Shown here: positions 33,309 through 42,576 of the stretch, piece after piece
How positions within the stretch are numbered: the stretch's first letter is position 1
Layout: each line of letters starts with the position of its first letter
Source: VRUG01 sp965372745
GTDB taxonomy: Bacteria > Planctomycetota > Phycisphaerae > Sedimentisphaerales > Anaerobacaceae
Assembly (NCBI GenBank): GCA_965372745.1
Contig: CBDVDM010000013.1
Coordinates: 1-48,695 of the forward strand
Reading direction: 5' to 3'
Length of the DNA stretch: 48,695 nucleotides
Notes under the pieces: generated by a model
Told to the model about the DNA's origin: nothing
Database searches by the model: none
Seen by the model: the letters and a program-made list of their open reading frames with translations, nothing else
Program-made: the position numbers and the translations under genes

Positions 33309-34682
33309 ATGGCTTTTGAAGAGATGGTTTTTGGCTCATTCGATAGTGCCGAACGCAAGGCGAAACTCGCTTACGAGCTTTACGAAGACGGCAAAATCGC
33401 TCTTGCCCTGTTAAAGCTCGAAGAAGCTATTGAGATAAACCCTGCAAATAGTGCATGGCATTTCAACAGGGGACTCACGCTCGATTCGATTAACAGGTTC
33501 AGCGATGCAATAGACGAATATGAAACCGCTTTGCAGTCCTGTCCGGATGACCTTGAGATGTTAAATTCCCTGGCCGTCGATTACACTCGAACAAGCCAGT
33601 ATGACAGAGCTATTGAAGTTTTCGAATACATCCAGCAGCTCGACCCCCAATTCGAGCCGTGCTACTGCAACCGCATCATTACATACACCGAAACCGAGCA
33701 GCACGAGCTTGCCGAGCAGATGTTCTATATGGGTCAGCAGATTGACCCCGACTGCGCCCTGTGCTTTTACAATATCGGAAACAATCTTTTCATCAGGGGC
33801 CAATATAAAAAAGCAATCCACTGCTGGGAAAAAACCGCTCAGCTTGAACCGACTCATCCGCAGATTCACTATCGTATCGCCCAGGCATACTGGGCTGACG
33901 GTAACAGTGAAGATGCACACGTTCACTTTTTAATCGAGTTGCGAAATAACCCCGGCGACATCGATGTCATCCATGATTTCGGTATCTTCCTGCTGCAATC
34001 GGGCCAAATCGAACAGGCGAAGGAAAAGTTCAACAGGATACTTGAACTAAATCCCGACTTTGCACCCGCTTTTTTTTATCTTGGCGAAATCGCCTTTAAC
34101 AATACCGATTACGAACACGCCGTAAAATTCTACAGAGAAGCTCTAAAACTGGATAACAGCCTTAACGGCCCCTGCTATCGTCTTGCCCAGTATTACCTGG
34201 CAAACCAGCAACTGCACAAGGCAAGAGCTTATTTGCTCTCTGAACTGGAACTGGCTCCGGAGGATTCTAATATACTTATTTCAATGGCCTCGATGTTCAT
34301 GTCTATCGATGACCAAAACCATGCCGCTCATTGTCTCATTAAAGCTATCGATACTGACCCGAGCTGCGCTGACGCCTATTACTATCTCGGCCTGTTAAAC
34401 GCATCGAAAGGCGAATTTGAAGAGGCTGCCGAGTTCTTCGCTCACGCCCTTGACATAAAACCTGACCACGTCTCTGCCTTAAAAGATTCTGCTGTTGTTT
34501 GCATCGTGTTAGGCAGACTCGATGACGCCGAGCAGAGATTACAAAGAGCAAAAGCTGTTGCCGGTAATACAGTAAATCTAAAACCGGTTGTTAGAAAACT
34601 GCTCATCGCGAAGATTAAAAGAAAAATATCTAAATCACTTTCTTCATTCAAACCTCTATGTATGAAAAAAAGGGCTGACTAA
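33309..34682 (+). CDS. Tetratricopeptide-repeat protein
   Basis: The 457-residue product is almost entirely 34-residue TPR helical pairs (roughly ten), with recognisable repeats such as WHFNRGLTLDSINRFSDAID, CFYNIGNNLFIRGQYKKAIH and AYYYLGLLNASKGEFEEAAE. A short basic tail ends it. TPR proteins are scaffolds, so no specific role can be given. It has no signal peptide and is probably cytoplasmic. The ATG at 33309 is preferred over a TTG at 33273 because GAGGA lies just upstream. Its stop codon lies inside the loop of a terminator hairpin. Confidence 0.9.
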   Translation: MAFEEMVFGSFDSAERKAKLAYELYEDGKIALALLKLEEAIEINPANSAWHFNRGLTLDSINRFSDAIDEYETALQSCPDDLEMLNSLAVDYTRTSQYDRAIEVFEYIQQLDPQFEPCYCNRIITYTETEQHELAEQMFYMGQQIDPDCALCFYNIGNNLFIRGQYKKAIHCWEKTAQLEPTHPQIHYRIAQAYWADGNSEDAHVHFLIELRNNPGDIDVIHDFGIFLLQSGQIEQAKEKFNRILELNPDFAPAFFYLGEIAFNNTDYEHAVKFYREALKLDNSLNGPCYRLAQYYLANQQLHKARAYLLSELELAPEDSNILISMASMFMSIDDQNHAAHCLIKAIDTDPSCADAYYYLGLLNASKGEFEEAAEFFAHALDIKPDHVSALKDSAVVCIVLGRLDDAEQRLQRAKAVAGNTVNLKPVVRKLLIAKIKRKISKSLSSFKPLCMKKRAD

Positions 34683-34696
34683 TTGTCAGCCCTTTT
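34668..34696. terminator. Bidirectional terminator between the TPR and GH3 genes
   Basis: AAAAGGGCTGAC (34668-34679) and GTCAGCCCTTTT (34685-34696) form a perfect 12-bp stem with a 5-nt loop. It has Ts after the plus-strand stem and seven Ts in the minus-strand direction. The TAA of the TPR gene (34680-34682) is in the loop. Confidence 0.85.
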
Positions 34697-34742
34697 CGAT
34701 TTGAGCGTAAAAAACTTCTACTGTTATTATTTACCAGCCTGG

Positions 34743-37700
34743 TTATAAATCGCCGTTGTAAATACTGAATATATCCCCAGCCGGCAGGGCATGATGGTAT
34801 ACACGGACATCGTCGATAAGCCCGTTCCAGGTACGCCCGCCAGCCTGGCCATTTTCACCGATAAAAACATTGTAATTGTTCAGGTCAATACTGCCGGTAG
34901 CCGCCTCGGAAACATCCTCAACACCGTCAACGTAAAGATAAATTCTTGTTCCGTCGTAGACACCGGCGACATGATGCCACAACCCATCGTTTACATTAAC
35001 ACTGCCGGCGATATAGCCGTACTGATTATTACTTATACCGCTGCATGCAAATTCCATAGTATTGTTTGTATAATTTCGTGCAAGCCTCCAGCTGCTGTCG
35101 CCTTTAGTAACGATAGACGCCCAGAGATGGTCAAAGACATTGACTTTTATCCAGCATGAAACCGTAATAACATCGTTAATGTCAAAGACTGATTCGTTAC
35201 TAATCCTCACATAGTCGCCGACGCCATCGAGGTCGATTGCCCCGTTAATCCATCCGCCTGCCGGCTGCCATGCCAGGTTACCGTACAAGATGCCGTTATA
35301 ACCATTGCCGCTGCTGTCATTGACATAGTATCCTGAAGATTCATCGAGTTTCCAGTGGGCCAGCAGATACACAGACGGGTTTGGTCCGGTGGTAGCCGAA
35401 CCGGTCGATGAAAAGCCTGTGGTATTTTGGCTCGTACTTTTGTCACGGACCTGAACCTTGTAGCTGTAAAGCGTATCCGGTGTTAATTGGCTGTCGGTAT
35501 AAGTAGAGCTGTCCTGCCATCCACTGTCATTACCGTTGCCAGCCACACACACAAAGCTATATTCAACACCGCTTGCATCGCTGGCATCGGTTGCCGTCAT
35601 CGAAATTGCAGTAGCTCCTGCTGCACTCGGTGCAACCGCCCATGTCGGCGGGTCAGGTGTCGGAGCCGTATTATCTTCAGTTGTACAAGAGCGCTGACTC
35701 GACCATTCTGTAATATTCTGATGTTCGTTAATGTCACGCGCCTTGACGTGATAAGTATAAAGTATATCCGAATCAAGACCGGTATCTTCGTATGTATTGC
35801 CGGCCTGCCAACCGCTGTCATTACCACCGCCTCCAGCAATACATTGGAAATAATATTGCCTGCCTGAATCATTCGCATCAGAGACGGCAGCCGACATAAT
35901 TATCGAATTTGGACCGGTGGATACAGGAGCCTGTACCCAATCTACGGATACTACATGGAAACCGCCTGTCAATCGAATATCCGCAGAAGAGCTGCCAACC
36001 ATCACATCGAAGTCTCCGCCATCTACCAAAAATTTGCTGCTGTTAACATCGTAGTAGGCAAGGTCTTCTGCCGGCACAGTAAGTATGACCGTTTCAGTCT
36101 GCGATGGCGACAGGCTGATTCTCTTGAAACCTTTAAGCTGTTTTACAGCCATTAGCACGGTCGAATTAACATCATGTATATAAAGCTGGACAATCTCATC
36201 ACCGGCAACGCTGCCTGTATTTTCCACATCAAAACTAATTTCAATCTGACCGCCGTCACTCCAGAGCTTCGCCGGCTGTATCGAAAGATTGCTGTATGCA
36301 AACGTCGTATAGCTCAGGCCGTGACCGAATACGAATTCAGGCACAATCTGATTGCGGTCGTAATATCGATAGCCAGGCCCGTCACCAGGCGCTTCATAAT
36401 TATTATCGAACGTGGCCAGTTGATTGACGTCTTTTGGAATCGTAATCGGCAGTTTGCCTGCCGGATTTTGAACTCCGAAAAGCACATCAGCGATTGCATT
36501 GCCGGCTTCCTGGCCGCCGAACCAGCACTCAAGGACCGAATTGACATCATCAATCCAGCCGTTTACCACAACAGCCGAGCCGTTTACTAAAACCACAACG
36601 GTATTAGGATTAGCCGTTGCAACCTGTGAAATAAGCTCATCCTGCAGGCCGGACAAATCCAGGTCTACTCGGTCGAAACCCTCCGATTCAGTCTGTGCCG
36701 AGGTACCCACGCATACAATAGCTGCATCACAGGCTGCCGCTAATTGCACAGCTTCATCCATCAGAATATCAGCAGTATTGGCATCAGGCTCAGACCAGAC
36801 AAATCGGGCAACTGCACTTCCGCCATTTTCATAATATTCGAAAGTAACGTCGTACTCGACTCCTTCTGAAAGAGTGATGGTTCCCGTATTTGTTTTTTCT
36901 GCATGGTTTGTCCAGTCGTTAACCAGCAAAACACTGTTTACCCACAGCCGTGAACCATCATCGGTAGTAGTTCCAATCGTGTGCAGTCCTGTTGCTCTCG
37001 GGACCAGCTTGCCGGTCCACCGAACGGAAAATTCATCCGTGCCGATACCAGTTGCCGGCGAACCACCCCAGTCAAAGTCCACCGTTTCATCAATTCGTGA
37101 GATTGTCGGCGCCCCGCTTAAAGTCATATTATTATAGTAATCACCGGTAAGGCCATGTTCTGATGAACCTGCTGAAGGCTTAAGCGCCGACGACGGAATC
37201 GCATAAATCGACGAGCCGTCAATGGTGCATCCGAGCGCAAAATCAACCTGCACGCTGCCTCCCACTTTGTTTTGGATACCTTCCAGAGGTGACACATCAT
37301 AAAATGGTGTAACATAAACACTGCCGCCGCCGCAACACCTTGCAACATCTGCATTAGGACCAATCACAGCTATCCTTGTAAGTGCCCCTTCGTTTAAAGG
37401 CAGAAGTGAATTATTGTTCTTTAAAAGTACAATCGATTTTCTGCCTGCATCGCGAACAAGTGCCTGATGTTCGGGGGTATTGATAAGTGACGGGTCCTCA
37501 ACAACCGGCTCATCGAATACACCTGCCCAGAATTTACTCCGAAGTATCCGCCGTACCGCTTCATCGATAGTATCCGTTGAGACATGACCTGCATTGACAG
37601 CATTTATTAAGGGCTGACCGAAATAACTTGCCGTTGGCATCTCAACATCCAGACCGGCATTAGCTGATTTGACTGTTGAGTGACATGCCCCCCAGTCAGA

Positions 37701-38615
37701 TACCACAAAACCTTTAAACCCCCAGTCATTTTTCAATATGTCAGTAAGTAGATGCGAATTGGCGGAACAATAGTCGTCATTGACTTTATTATATGCTGAC
37801 ATCACAGACCATACGTTTTCCTGTTTTACGCAGGCCTTAAAAGCAGGCAGGTAAATCTCTCGCAATGTCCTTTCGTTTACCAATACGTTATTACTGAATC
37901 TGCCGTCCTCCTGATTATTACATGCAAAATGCTTGGCACATGCTATTACTTTTTCGCTCTGTATTCCTTTGATATAAGCCGGTGCAAGTTTACTGCTGAG
38001 ATACGGGTCTTCGCCCATTGTCTCAAAGCTTCTGCCGCACCTCGGGTCACGAACGATATTAATACACGGGGCAAGTGCAACGTATCTGCCTTTGCCTCGA
38101 AACTCCCTTCCCATAGCTGCGCCGATCTGCTCGACAATCGCCGGTTCCCACGTTGCTGCAAGTGCCATCGGACTTGGAAAACACGTCGCCTGTCCCCAGC
38201 GGACACCCTGTGGACCGTCGGCCATAAGAAAGCCCGGTATCCCCAGACGCTCATTGTCAGCTGTGGAAAACCCCGAAGGGTCTCCGCCCATCTGCTCGAC
38301 CTTTTCAGCCAATGTCATCTGCGAAATCAAAGACTCAATCTGGGCCTCAATCAGCACCTGCGAATCAATCCAGTAGTCTGCCCATACAGCAAAGTCCGCT
38401 ATATCTACCCTGTCGTTTCGGTCAAGGTCAACCCCGTTGCACCAGTCCTTGACTGAGCAGTCCATGTTGAGCCACTGTCCAGCTAAACTTTCGAGGTCTA
38501 AAAAGCTTACGAAACCGTCACCGTTCAAATCACCGTCTTTCGCACAGACAGACCCCGACAGAATCATGGTTAATGCAAGTATCAGAATTGCAAAATTAAG
38601 TATGCTCTTATTCAT
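34743..38615 (-). CDS. Secreted multidomain GH3 beta-glycosidase
   Basis: GH3 enzymes remove terminal beta-linked glucose, xylose or related sugars. The 1290-residue product has a signal peptide and two dockerin-like calcium-loop segments near the N-terminus (DLNGDGFVSFLDL, 29-41; DLDRNDRVDIADF, 63-75). The GH3 catalytic domain follows, with K228-H229 and the likely nucleophile D307 in VVSDWG. A PA14 domain (about 485-610) is inserted in the second GH3 domain, as in some beta-glucosidases. Next come the GH3 C-terminal beta-domain, two similar FN3-like repeats (about 895-1080) and a C-terminal LamG lectin-like domain (from 1084). The start follows AGGAGAG at good spacing; an upstream ATG at 38645 lacks this. 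Substrate is not predictable, and no other carbohydrate genes are adjacent. Confidence 0.9.
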   Translation of the reverse strand: MNKSILNFAILILALTMILSGSVCAKDGDLNGDGFVSFLDLESLAGQWLNMDCSVKDWCNGVDLDRNDRVDIADFAVWADYWIDSQVLIEAQIESLISQMTLAEKVEQMGGDPSGFSTADNERLGIPGFLMADGPQGVRWGQATCFPSPMALAATWEPAIVEQIGAAMGREFRGKGRYVALAPCINIVRDPRCGRSFETMGEDPYLSSKLAPAYIKGIQSEKVIACAKHFACNNQEDGRFSNNVLVNERTLREIYLPAFKACVKQENVWSVMSAYNKVNDDYCSANSHLLTDILKNDWGFKGFVVSDWGACHSTVKSANAGLDVEMPTASYFGQPLINAVNAGHVSTDTIDEAVRRILRSKFWAGVFDEPVVEDPSLINTPEHQALVRDAGRKSIVLLKNNNSLLPLNEGALTRIAVIGPNADVARCCGGGSVYVTPFYDVSPLEGIQNKVGGSVQVDFALGCTIDGSSIYAIPSSALKPSAGSSEHGLTGDYYNNMTLSGAPTISRIDETVDFDWGGSPATGIGTDEFSVRWTGKLVPRATGLHTIGTTTDDGSRLWVNSVLLVNDWTNHAEKTNTGTITLSEGVEYDVTFEYYENGGSAVARFVWSEPDANTADILMDEAVQLAAACDAAIVCVGTSAQTESEGFDRVDLDLSGLQDELISQVATANPNTVVVLVNGSAVVVNGWIDDVNSVLECWFGGQEAGNAIADVLFGVQNPAGKLPITIPKDVNQLATFDNNYEAPGDGPGYRYYDRNQIVPEFVFGHGLSYTTFAYSNLSIQPAKLWSDGGQIEISFDVENTGSVAGDEIVQLYIHDVNSTVLMAVKQLKGFKRISLSPSQTETVILTVPAEDLAYYDVNSSKFLVDGGDFDVMVGSSSADIRLTGGFHVVSVDWVQAPVSTGPNSIIMSAAVSDANDSGRQYYFQCIAGGGGNDSGWQAGNTYEDTGLDSDILYTYHVKARDINEHQNITEWSSQRSCTTEDNTAPTPDPPTWAVAPSAAGATAISMTATDASDASGVEYSFVCVAGNGNDSGWQDSSTYTDSQLTPDTLYSYKVQVRDKSTSQNTTGFSSTGSATTGPNPSVYLLAHWKLDESSGYYVNDSSGNGYNGILYGNLAWQPAGGWINGAIDLDGVGDYVRISNESVFDINDVITVSCWIKVNVFDHLWASIVTKGDSSWRLARNYTNNTMEFACSGISNNQYGYIAGSVNVNDGLWHHVAGVYDGTRIYLYVDGVEDVSEAATGSIDLNNYNVFIGENGQAGGRTWNGLIDDVRVYHHALPAGDIFSIYNGDL

Positions 38616-38695
38616 TGCTTCTCTCCTAAAGGATTTACATCGCAAAACAAATCCAGTCCCTGTGAAGAAGCCTAAATCTCTCAGTTTGAGTATAT

Positions 38696-38724
38696 ATTAT
38701 ACCTCAAAAAACACCAAAAGTAAA
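38696..38724 (-). promoter_or_regulatory. Putative promoter of the GH3 gene
   Basis: On the minus strand a full-consensus TATAAT (38696-38701) is preceded at 17 nt by TTTACT (38719-38724). A better TTGACT exists 5 nt further out (38724-38729), but at a 22-nt distance. The leader is about 75 nt. Confidence 0.5.
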
Positions 38725-38775
38725 GTCAAAACGCCTTTAAAAGGGAGTGTAGACCTTATAGCCTGTATAATGAAC

Positions 38776-38805
38776 AAAAAAGCCCGACATAAAAACATGC
38801 TTTTT
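38776..38805 (-). terminator. Possible terminator of the purH operon
   Basis: On the minus strand AAAAAG-CAT pairs with ATG and CTTTTTT, with a 5-nt bulge (TCGGG) on one side and a T-rich loop. The AT-rich stem makes this a weak candidate. Confidence 0.35.
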
Positions 38806-38842
38806 CAATTCTAAAAACGTTATACGTTATACACACTACGAA

Positions 38843-40453
38843 CTAATGCTTGAAGTGTCTCTTGCCGGTAAATACCATAGCTATGCCGTGTTTGTCCGCA
38901 CATGCGATTACCTCGCCGTCCTTATTCGAACCGCCGGGCTGAACAATACATGCCACTCCGGCTTCAGCTGCATTATCAACATTATCCGGGAACGGGAAGA
39001 ACGCATCCGATGCCATCACGCAGCCTTTTGATTCGTCGCCTGCATTTTTAAATGCAATCAAGCCTGACTCAATACGATTCATCTGACCTGCCCCGACACC
39101 CAGAATCCTTCTGTTTTTGGCTAATACAATCGTATTACTCTTTACATGCTTTGCCGCAATCCATGCAATTCTCAAATCCTCTAACTGTTTATCTGTCGGC
39201 TTTGCCTTTGTAGGATATGTCAGGTTTTCCGGCTCCCACGCAACAAGGTCCCTGCCCTGCAAAAGCATCCCGCCTATAATGCAGCGCGCATCGAACTCAT
39301 TGCGGTCAATCTTTTCTCTATCGACAGGCCCGGTCTCCAGCAATCTCACTCTCGCGCCCCACGCCTTTTCCGTCCTGATAATATCGACCGCTTTATCATC
39401 GAATTGCGGAGCGATTATCACCTCGGCAAAGAACCCGCTCGCCCCCATTGCCTTTCCGAACCTGCTGTAAGATTCCATTATCGTCTGTGCAAGTTTCGTA
39501 TCTATCCTGCGATTCAACGCCACGATACAGCCGAACGCACTTACAACATCACCTTCATAGGCCTTGCGATAGGCCTCACAGATATCTTCATCAATCGCAC
39601 ATCCGCATGGGTTCAGATGCTTGACTACCACCGCCGCCGGTTCTTCAAATTCCTTCACTAATTCGAAAGCAGCATTCGTATCAAGCAGATTATTAAAGCT
39701 GATTTCCTTGCCGCCCTCCAAAAGCCTGGCGCCGCTGGCCGAGGTCTCACCGCTGGCTGTCAGCCTGTAAAATGCCGCATCCTGATGCGGATTTTCACCG
39801 TAACGAAGTGACGTCTCTTTGGTAAGTGCAATTGAAACTCTTTCAGGATAGGCTGCGCCTGCCTGTTTATTGAGATACCGCGATATTGCCGCATCGTACG
39901 AAGCCGTCAAACCGAATGCCACTCTTGCCAAATCGCTCCGCAATTGACAGCTGAGAGCTCCTTTGTTTTCCTTCATCTCAGCGATAACCTTCTCGTATTG
40001 CTCAGGGCTCGTCACCACCGTCACGAATTTATTGTTCTTCGCTGCCGAGCGCAGCATACTCGGACCGCCGATATCAATATTCTCAATCGCATCTTCCAGA
40101 CTGCAATCTGGTTTTGCTATTGTTGCTTCGAATGGATATAAATTCACGCAAACAAGGTCTATCGGCTCAATCTCGTTATCTTTCATCGCCTGCAGATGAC
40201 TGTCCTTGTCGCGCAGCCCAAGAAGTCCGCCGTGTATTCGCGGATGAAGAGTCTTGACCCTGCCGTCCATCATTTCGGGGAACCCGGTTACGCTCTCAAT
40301 TCCAATAACCTCAATGCCGGCTTGAGCTAATTTTTTCGCTGTTCCGCCGGTACTTATTATCTTCACTCCCATTTTGCCAAGTTCTTCGGCAAACTCAACA
40401 ACTCCTGTTTTATCCGATACACTAACCAGTGCCGTTTTAATCTTTACATCCAT
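38843..40453 (-). CDS. purH: Bifunctional AICAR transformylase / IMP cyclohydrolase
   Basis: PurH catalyses the last two steps of IMP synthesis. The 536-residue product has the N-terminal MGS-like cyclohydrolase domain (ALVSVSDKTGVVEFAEEL, STGGTAKKLAQAG, FPEMMDGRVKTLHPRIHGG) and the C-terminal formyl-transfer domain with KHLNPCG, the conserved catalytic Lys-His. It ends in the family-typical MVFTGKRHFKH. It is followed 61 bp upstream on the same strand by the PQQ-propeller lipoprotein gene; no separate strong promoter was seen in the gap. Confidence 0.97.
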   Translation of the reverse strand: MDVKIKTALVSVSDKTGVVEFAEELGKMGVKIISTGGTAKKLAQAGIEVIGIESVTGFPEMMDGRVKTLHPRIHGGLLGLRDKDSHLQAMKDNEIEPIDLVCVNLYPFEATIAKPDCSLEDAIENIDIGGPSMLRSAAKNNKFVTVVTSPEQYEKVIAEMKENKGALSCQLRSDLARVAFGLTASYDAAISRYLNKQAGAAYPERVSIALTKETSLRYGENPHQDAAFYRLTASGETSASGARLLEGGKEISFNNLLDTNAAFELVKEFEEPAAVVVKHLNPCGCAIDEDICEAYRKAYEGDVVSAFGCIVALNRRIDTKLAQTIMESYSRFGKAMGASGFFAEVIIAPQFDDKAVDIIRTEKAWGARVRLLETGPVDREKIDRNEFDARCIIGGMLLQGRDLVAWEPENLTYPTKAKPTDKQLEDLRIAWIAAKHVKSNTIVLAKNRRILGVGAGQMNRIESGLIAFKNAGDESKGCVMASDAFFPFPDNVDNAAEAGVACIVQPGGSNKDGEVIACADKHGIAMVFTGKRHFKH

Positions 40454-40514
40454 TTAAATCTCTTTCCTTCCTTTCTCCTTAAATTTTTTCTATTGCCCAT
40501 CCAATCGGCTATGC

Positions 40515-41624
40515 CTAATACTTCGGCATAAGACATGCGATTCGCCCTTCTCCGTCTGCAACGTAAATCTTCGAGTCAGTAGAATTCACCGCATACATTG
40601 AGGCCCCATCGATTGTCACTGCCCCTAATTGTTTGCCCTTGCTGTTGTCCATCAGGATTACCTGTCCGCCGTCAGCAAGTATATAAGCCTTGTCTTCGTC
40701 CTCTGCCAGCAAATCAATTCCGTTTGTTAGTATCCAAATCTCGTCGCCTGTATTTTTATCTATTGCGACAAGTCCCTTACCGCGTACATATTGATAAACC
40801 ACTTGTTTTGTCACTCGAGGCCCGCGGTCAGGAATACCTTCCGTTCGATACATCCACAGCAGTTTACCTTTGTCGCTGCTTATTTTATAAACCTTCGTAT
40901 CATCGCTGGCAAAATACAGCGAATCTTTATCCCATGCGAGCTTACCGACGATTCCACCGCCGGCCTGGAACTGCCATCTCACATTCCTGCCGTCGGAACT
41001 GATGCACACCACCTCGCCGACTTTGCTTGAAAATACCGGCAAATCCTCACACGTTACCACTATCGAGGTTATCTCAGTGTCACTTTGTGCCGCCACCTCA
41101 TAAATCTGAACCTTATCATCGGCTCGTAATGCGTGAAGCCGCTTATCTCTGCCGGCTATGAAGTAATGACTTGAATTGCGAGCTGCTGGTGCGCATGTTC
41201 CGCTGAAGTTAAGCCGTTCGCTGGAAATTTCGGCACCGCTGTCAGGATTCAACTCCACAAGCTGATTGCCAACCACCGAATAAAGCATTCCGCCATACTC
41301 AGCCAATCCATAAATAGGCAGTCCCGGCGGTGCCACATTCCGGATAAACACTGCGCTGCCGTTTTCGCGATTCAAACCGACAAGATAATTACTTCGGCTG
41401 AACCCGTAGATTCTACCGCCGACAACCTCTAATTGCTTTAGCTGGTCGGTTTCGTCGAACGGAAACTTGTTCTGCCAGACGATTTTCAGTTCAATGTTCT
41501 TTACCTGCTCTTCGGATACGAGCCAGTCGATTTGCCCCTGAGTTTTGACTTTTTCGACGCTGCAACCGGAAAAAAACAATACCACAACTGCCAAAATCAT
41601 TGAAATTCTTAAAGCGTTGACCAT
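40515..41624 (-). CDS. PQQ-repeat beta-propeller lipoprotein
   Basis: The 369-residue product starts with a lipoprotein signal (MVNALRISMILAVVVLFFSGC, lipobox FSGC) and continues as a seven-or-eight-bladed beta-propeller with PQQ-like repeats (GLNRENGSAVF, ISSDKGKLLWMYRT, DKNTGDEIWIL, MDNSKGKQLGAV). BamB of the outer-membrane assembly machinery has this architecture, but many unrelated planctomycete lipoproteins do too, so the role is open. The ATG at 41624 has GAGGG 8 nt upstream, unlike the ATG at 41663. Confidence 0.82.
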   Translation of the reverse strand: MVNALRISMILAVVVLFFSGCSVEKVKTQGQIDWLVSEEQVKNIELKIVWQNKFPFDETDQLKQLEVVGGRIYGFSRSNYLVGLNRENGSAVFIRNVAPPGLPIYGLAEYGGMLYSVVGNQLVELNPDSGAEISSERLNFSGTCAPAARNSSHYFIAGRDKRLHALRADDKVQIYEVAAQSDTEITSIVVTCEDLPVFSSKVGEVVCISSDGRNVRWQFQAGGGIVGKLAWDKDSLYFASDDTKVYKISSDKGKLLWMYRTEGIPDRGPRVTKQVVYQYVRGKGLVAIDKNTGDEIWILTNGIDLLAEDEDKAYILADGGQVILMDNSKGKQLGAVTIDGASMYAVNSTDSKIYVADGEGRIACLMPKY

Positions 41625-41669
41625 CTGAACTGCCCTCAATTTTTTAACACCACATCCCCACAATATTAG

Positions 41670-41715
41670 TTTTAAGTTTTAAGAACTAAATTTTTAGTTC
41701 TAAGTTTTTAAGTTC
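41670..41715. repeat. AT-rich inverted repeat
   Basis: GTTTTAAGTTTTAAGAACTAAA and its near-complement lie around a two-base centre, with 9 perfect pairs at the core (41682-41690 with 41693-41701). The outer arms are imperfect. It sits between the PQQ lipoprotein gene and the small unknown gene and could be a weak terminator of the latter. Confidence 0.4.
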
Positions 41716-41781
41716 AAAGCAGTTATATCATTACGAGCCTGCTGCAGGAAAACAAAAAACCCATCTTTCCGACTCCTGTTT

Positions 41782-42078
41782 TTACGGCATTTTCACATAA
41801 TCTGCCAGGTCGATTTTGTGCAGCTGTTCGAACTGCTGCATTTCTTCAATTCGCTCGACATCATCGTGTATCCTGTTTGCCAGCTTGAAGATATAAGGCC
41901 TGCCGTCAAGCCGGTTTTTCAGGTCATCGAGCATAGGCTCCCAATCGCCGCCGTAAAGCTGACGCTTCAAGACTACAAGCATTCTTGATTCTTCGCTTAA
42001 TGAAGCGATAAAATCACTGATTTCAGGCTTAACAGCCTGCTTTTCGCCGTTTTCATTTTTGTTTTCACTATCAGCCAT
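41782..42078 (-). CDS. Small hypothetical protein
   Basis: The 98-residue product is soluble and helical, with an N-terminus rich in E, K and N and then EESRMLVVLKRQLYGGDWEP and NRLDGRPYIFKLANRIHDDV. I recognise no family. The ATG at 42078 is chosen because it gives a clean hydrophilic start; an in-frame ATG three codons upstream and another at 42123 are alternatives, and none has a good ribosome-binding site. Its position before the lipoprotein gene on the same strand, 157 bp away, suggests a separate or loosely coupled unit. Confidence 0.55.
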   Translation of the reverse strand: MADSENKNENGEKQAVKPEISDFIASLSEESRMLVVLKRQLYGGDWEPMLDDLKNRLDGRPYIFKLANRIHDDVERIEEMQQFEQLHKIDLADYVKMP

Positions 42079-42241
42079 TAATATCATCCCGCAAATAAAC
42101 AGGAATCTAAAATCTAATACCATAAGCTGATAATTGCAAATAAAAAATTGTGTCTCCGCCGTTAGGTGTCCTCCGTAAGGAGTCCCTATGACTGTGGAGT
42201 ATTTGGTATGTCGTATTGTAGTATGGGATTAACCGGTCATT

Positions 42242-42284
42242 TAGTATTTACCATTTACTATTTTCTATTGGCTATTTACTATTG
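42242..42284. repeat. Degenerate TATTTAC-like tandem units
   Basis: Four units related to TATTTACTATT/CATTTACTATT follow each other with one diverged copy (TTTCTATTGG). This kind of low-complexity repeat is frequent in some environmental genomes, from memory. Confidence 0.45.
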
Positions 42285-42466
42285 TGGTTAGGGGGGATAG
42301 GGGGTTTGGGTGCGATTGTTCGCGCAAGTTGCCGAAAAAGGCGCGCAAAAAGTAACAAAAAATTACAAAAATTCGCACAAATTGACATAAAACACACTCA
42401 AAATGACGTGAAATGACCCAAAAATGACAAACTCGAAAAAAGCACTTGCGCAAATGATTGATTTCC

Positions 42467-42525
42467 GCCACCAAGACTCTAAGGCACAAAGAAAAGAGTA
42501 AAAAAAAATGGCCGCAGAGGAGAGA
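42467..42525. repeat. Dispersed-repeat-like phrases at left end of the three-gene block
   Basis: CCACCAAGACTCTAAGGCAC followed by AAAGAAA, then CCGCAGAGGAGAGA (42512-42525), resemble short repeat phrases common between genes in many environmental bacterial genomes (from memory, not searched). Only a search of this genome for other copies can confirm that they are repeats. Confidence 0.35.
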
Positions 42526-42576
42526 TTGTTTGTCAGGTTAAGTAGTGACTATTACACTTAAGAATAATAGTGTTTT

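Larger units (their letters stand above)
42079..42576. other. Repeat-rich intergenic region, about 500 bp
   Basis: This region has no convincing gene. From left to right it has a small CTCC-GTAA-GGAG hairpin near 42170-42182, an AT-rich run of TATTTAC-like units (42242-42284), a G-rich stretch (42285-42311: GG, G6, G5, G3), and a sequence of repeat-like phrases (42467-42525). An open frame on the minus strand (42265-42489) is translation of this low-complexity sequence. Confidence 0.6.

Noticed and set aside
42285..42311. Possible G-quadruplex (runs GG, G6, G5, G3)
   Set aside because: Only three runs have three or more Gs, so a three-layer structure would require splitting one run. Noted only as G-rich.
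42265..42489. Minus-strand frame of 74 codons
   Set aside because: It is low-complexity, cysteine- and phenylalanine-rich translation of AT-rich intergenic sequence with no ribosome-binding site.
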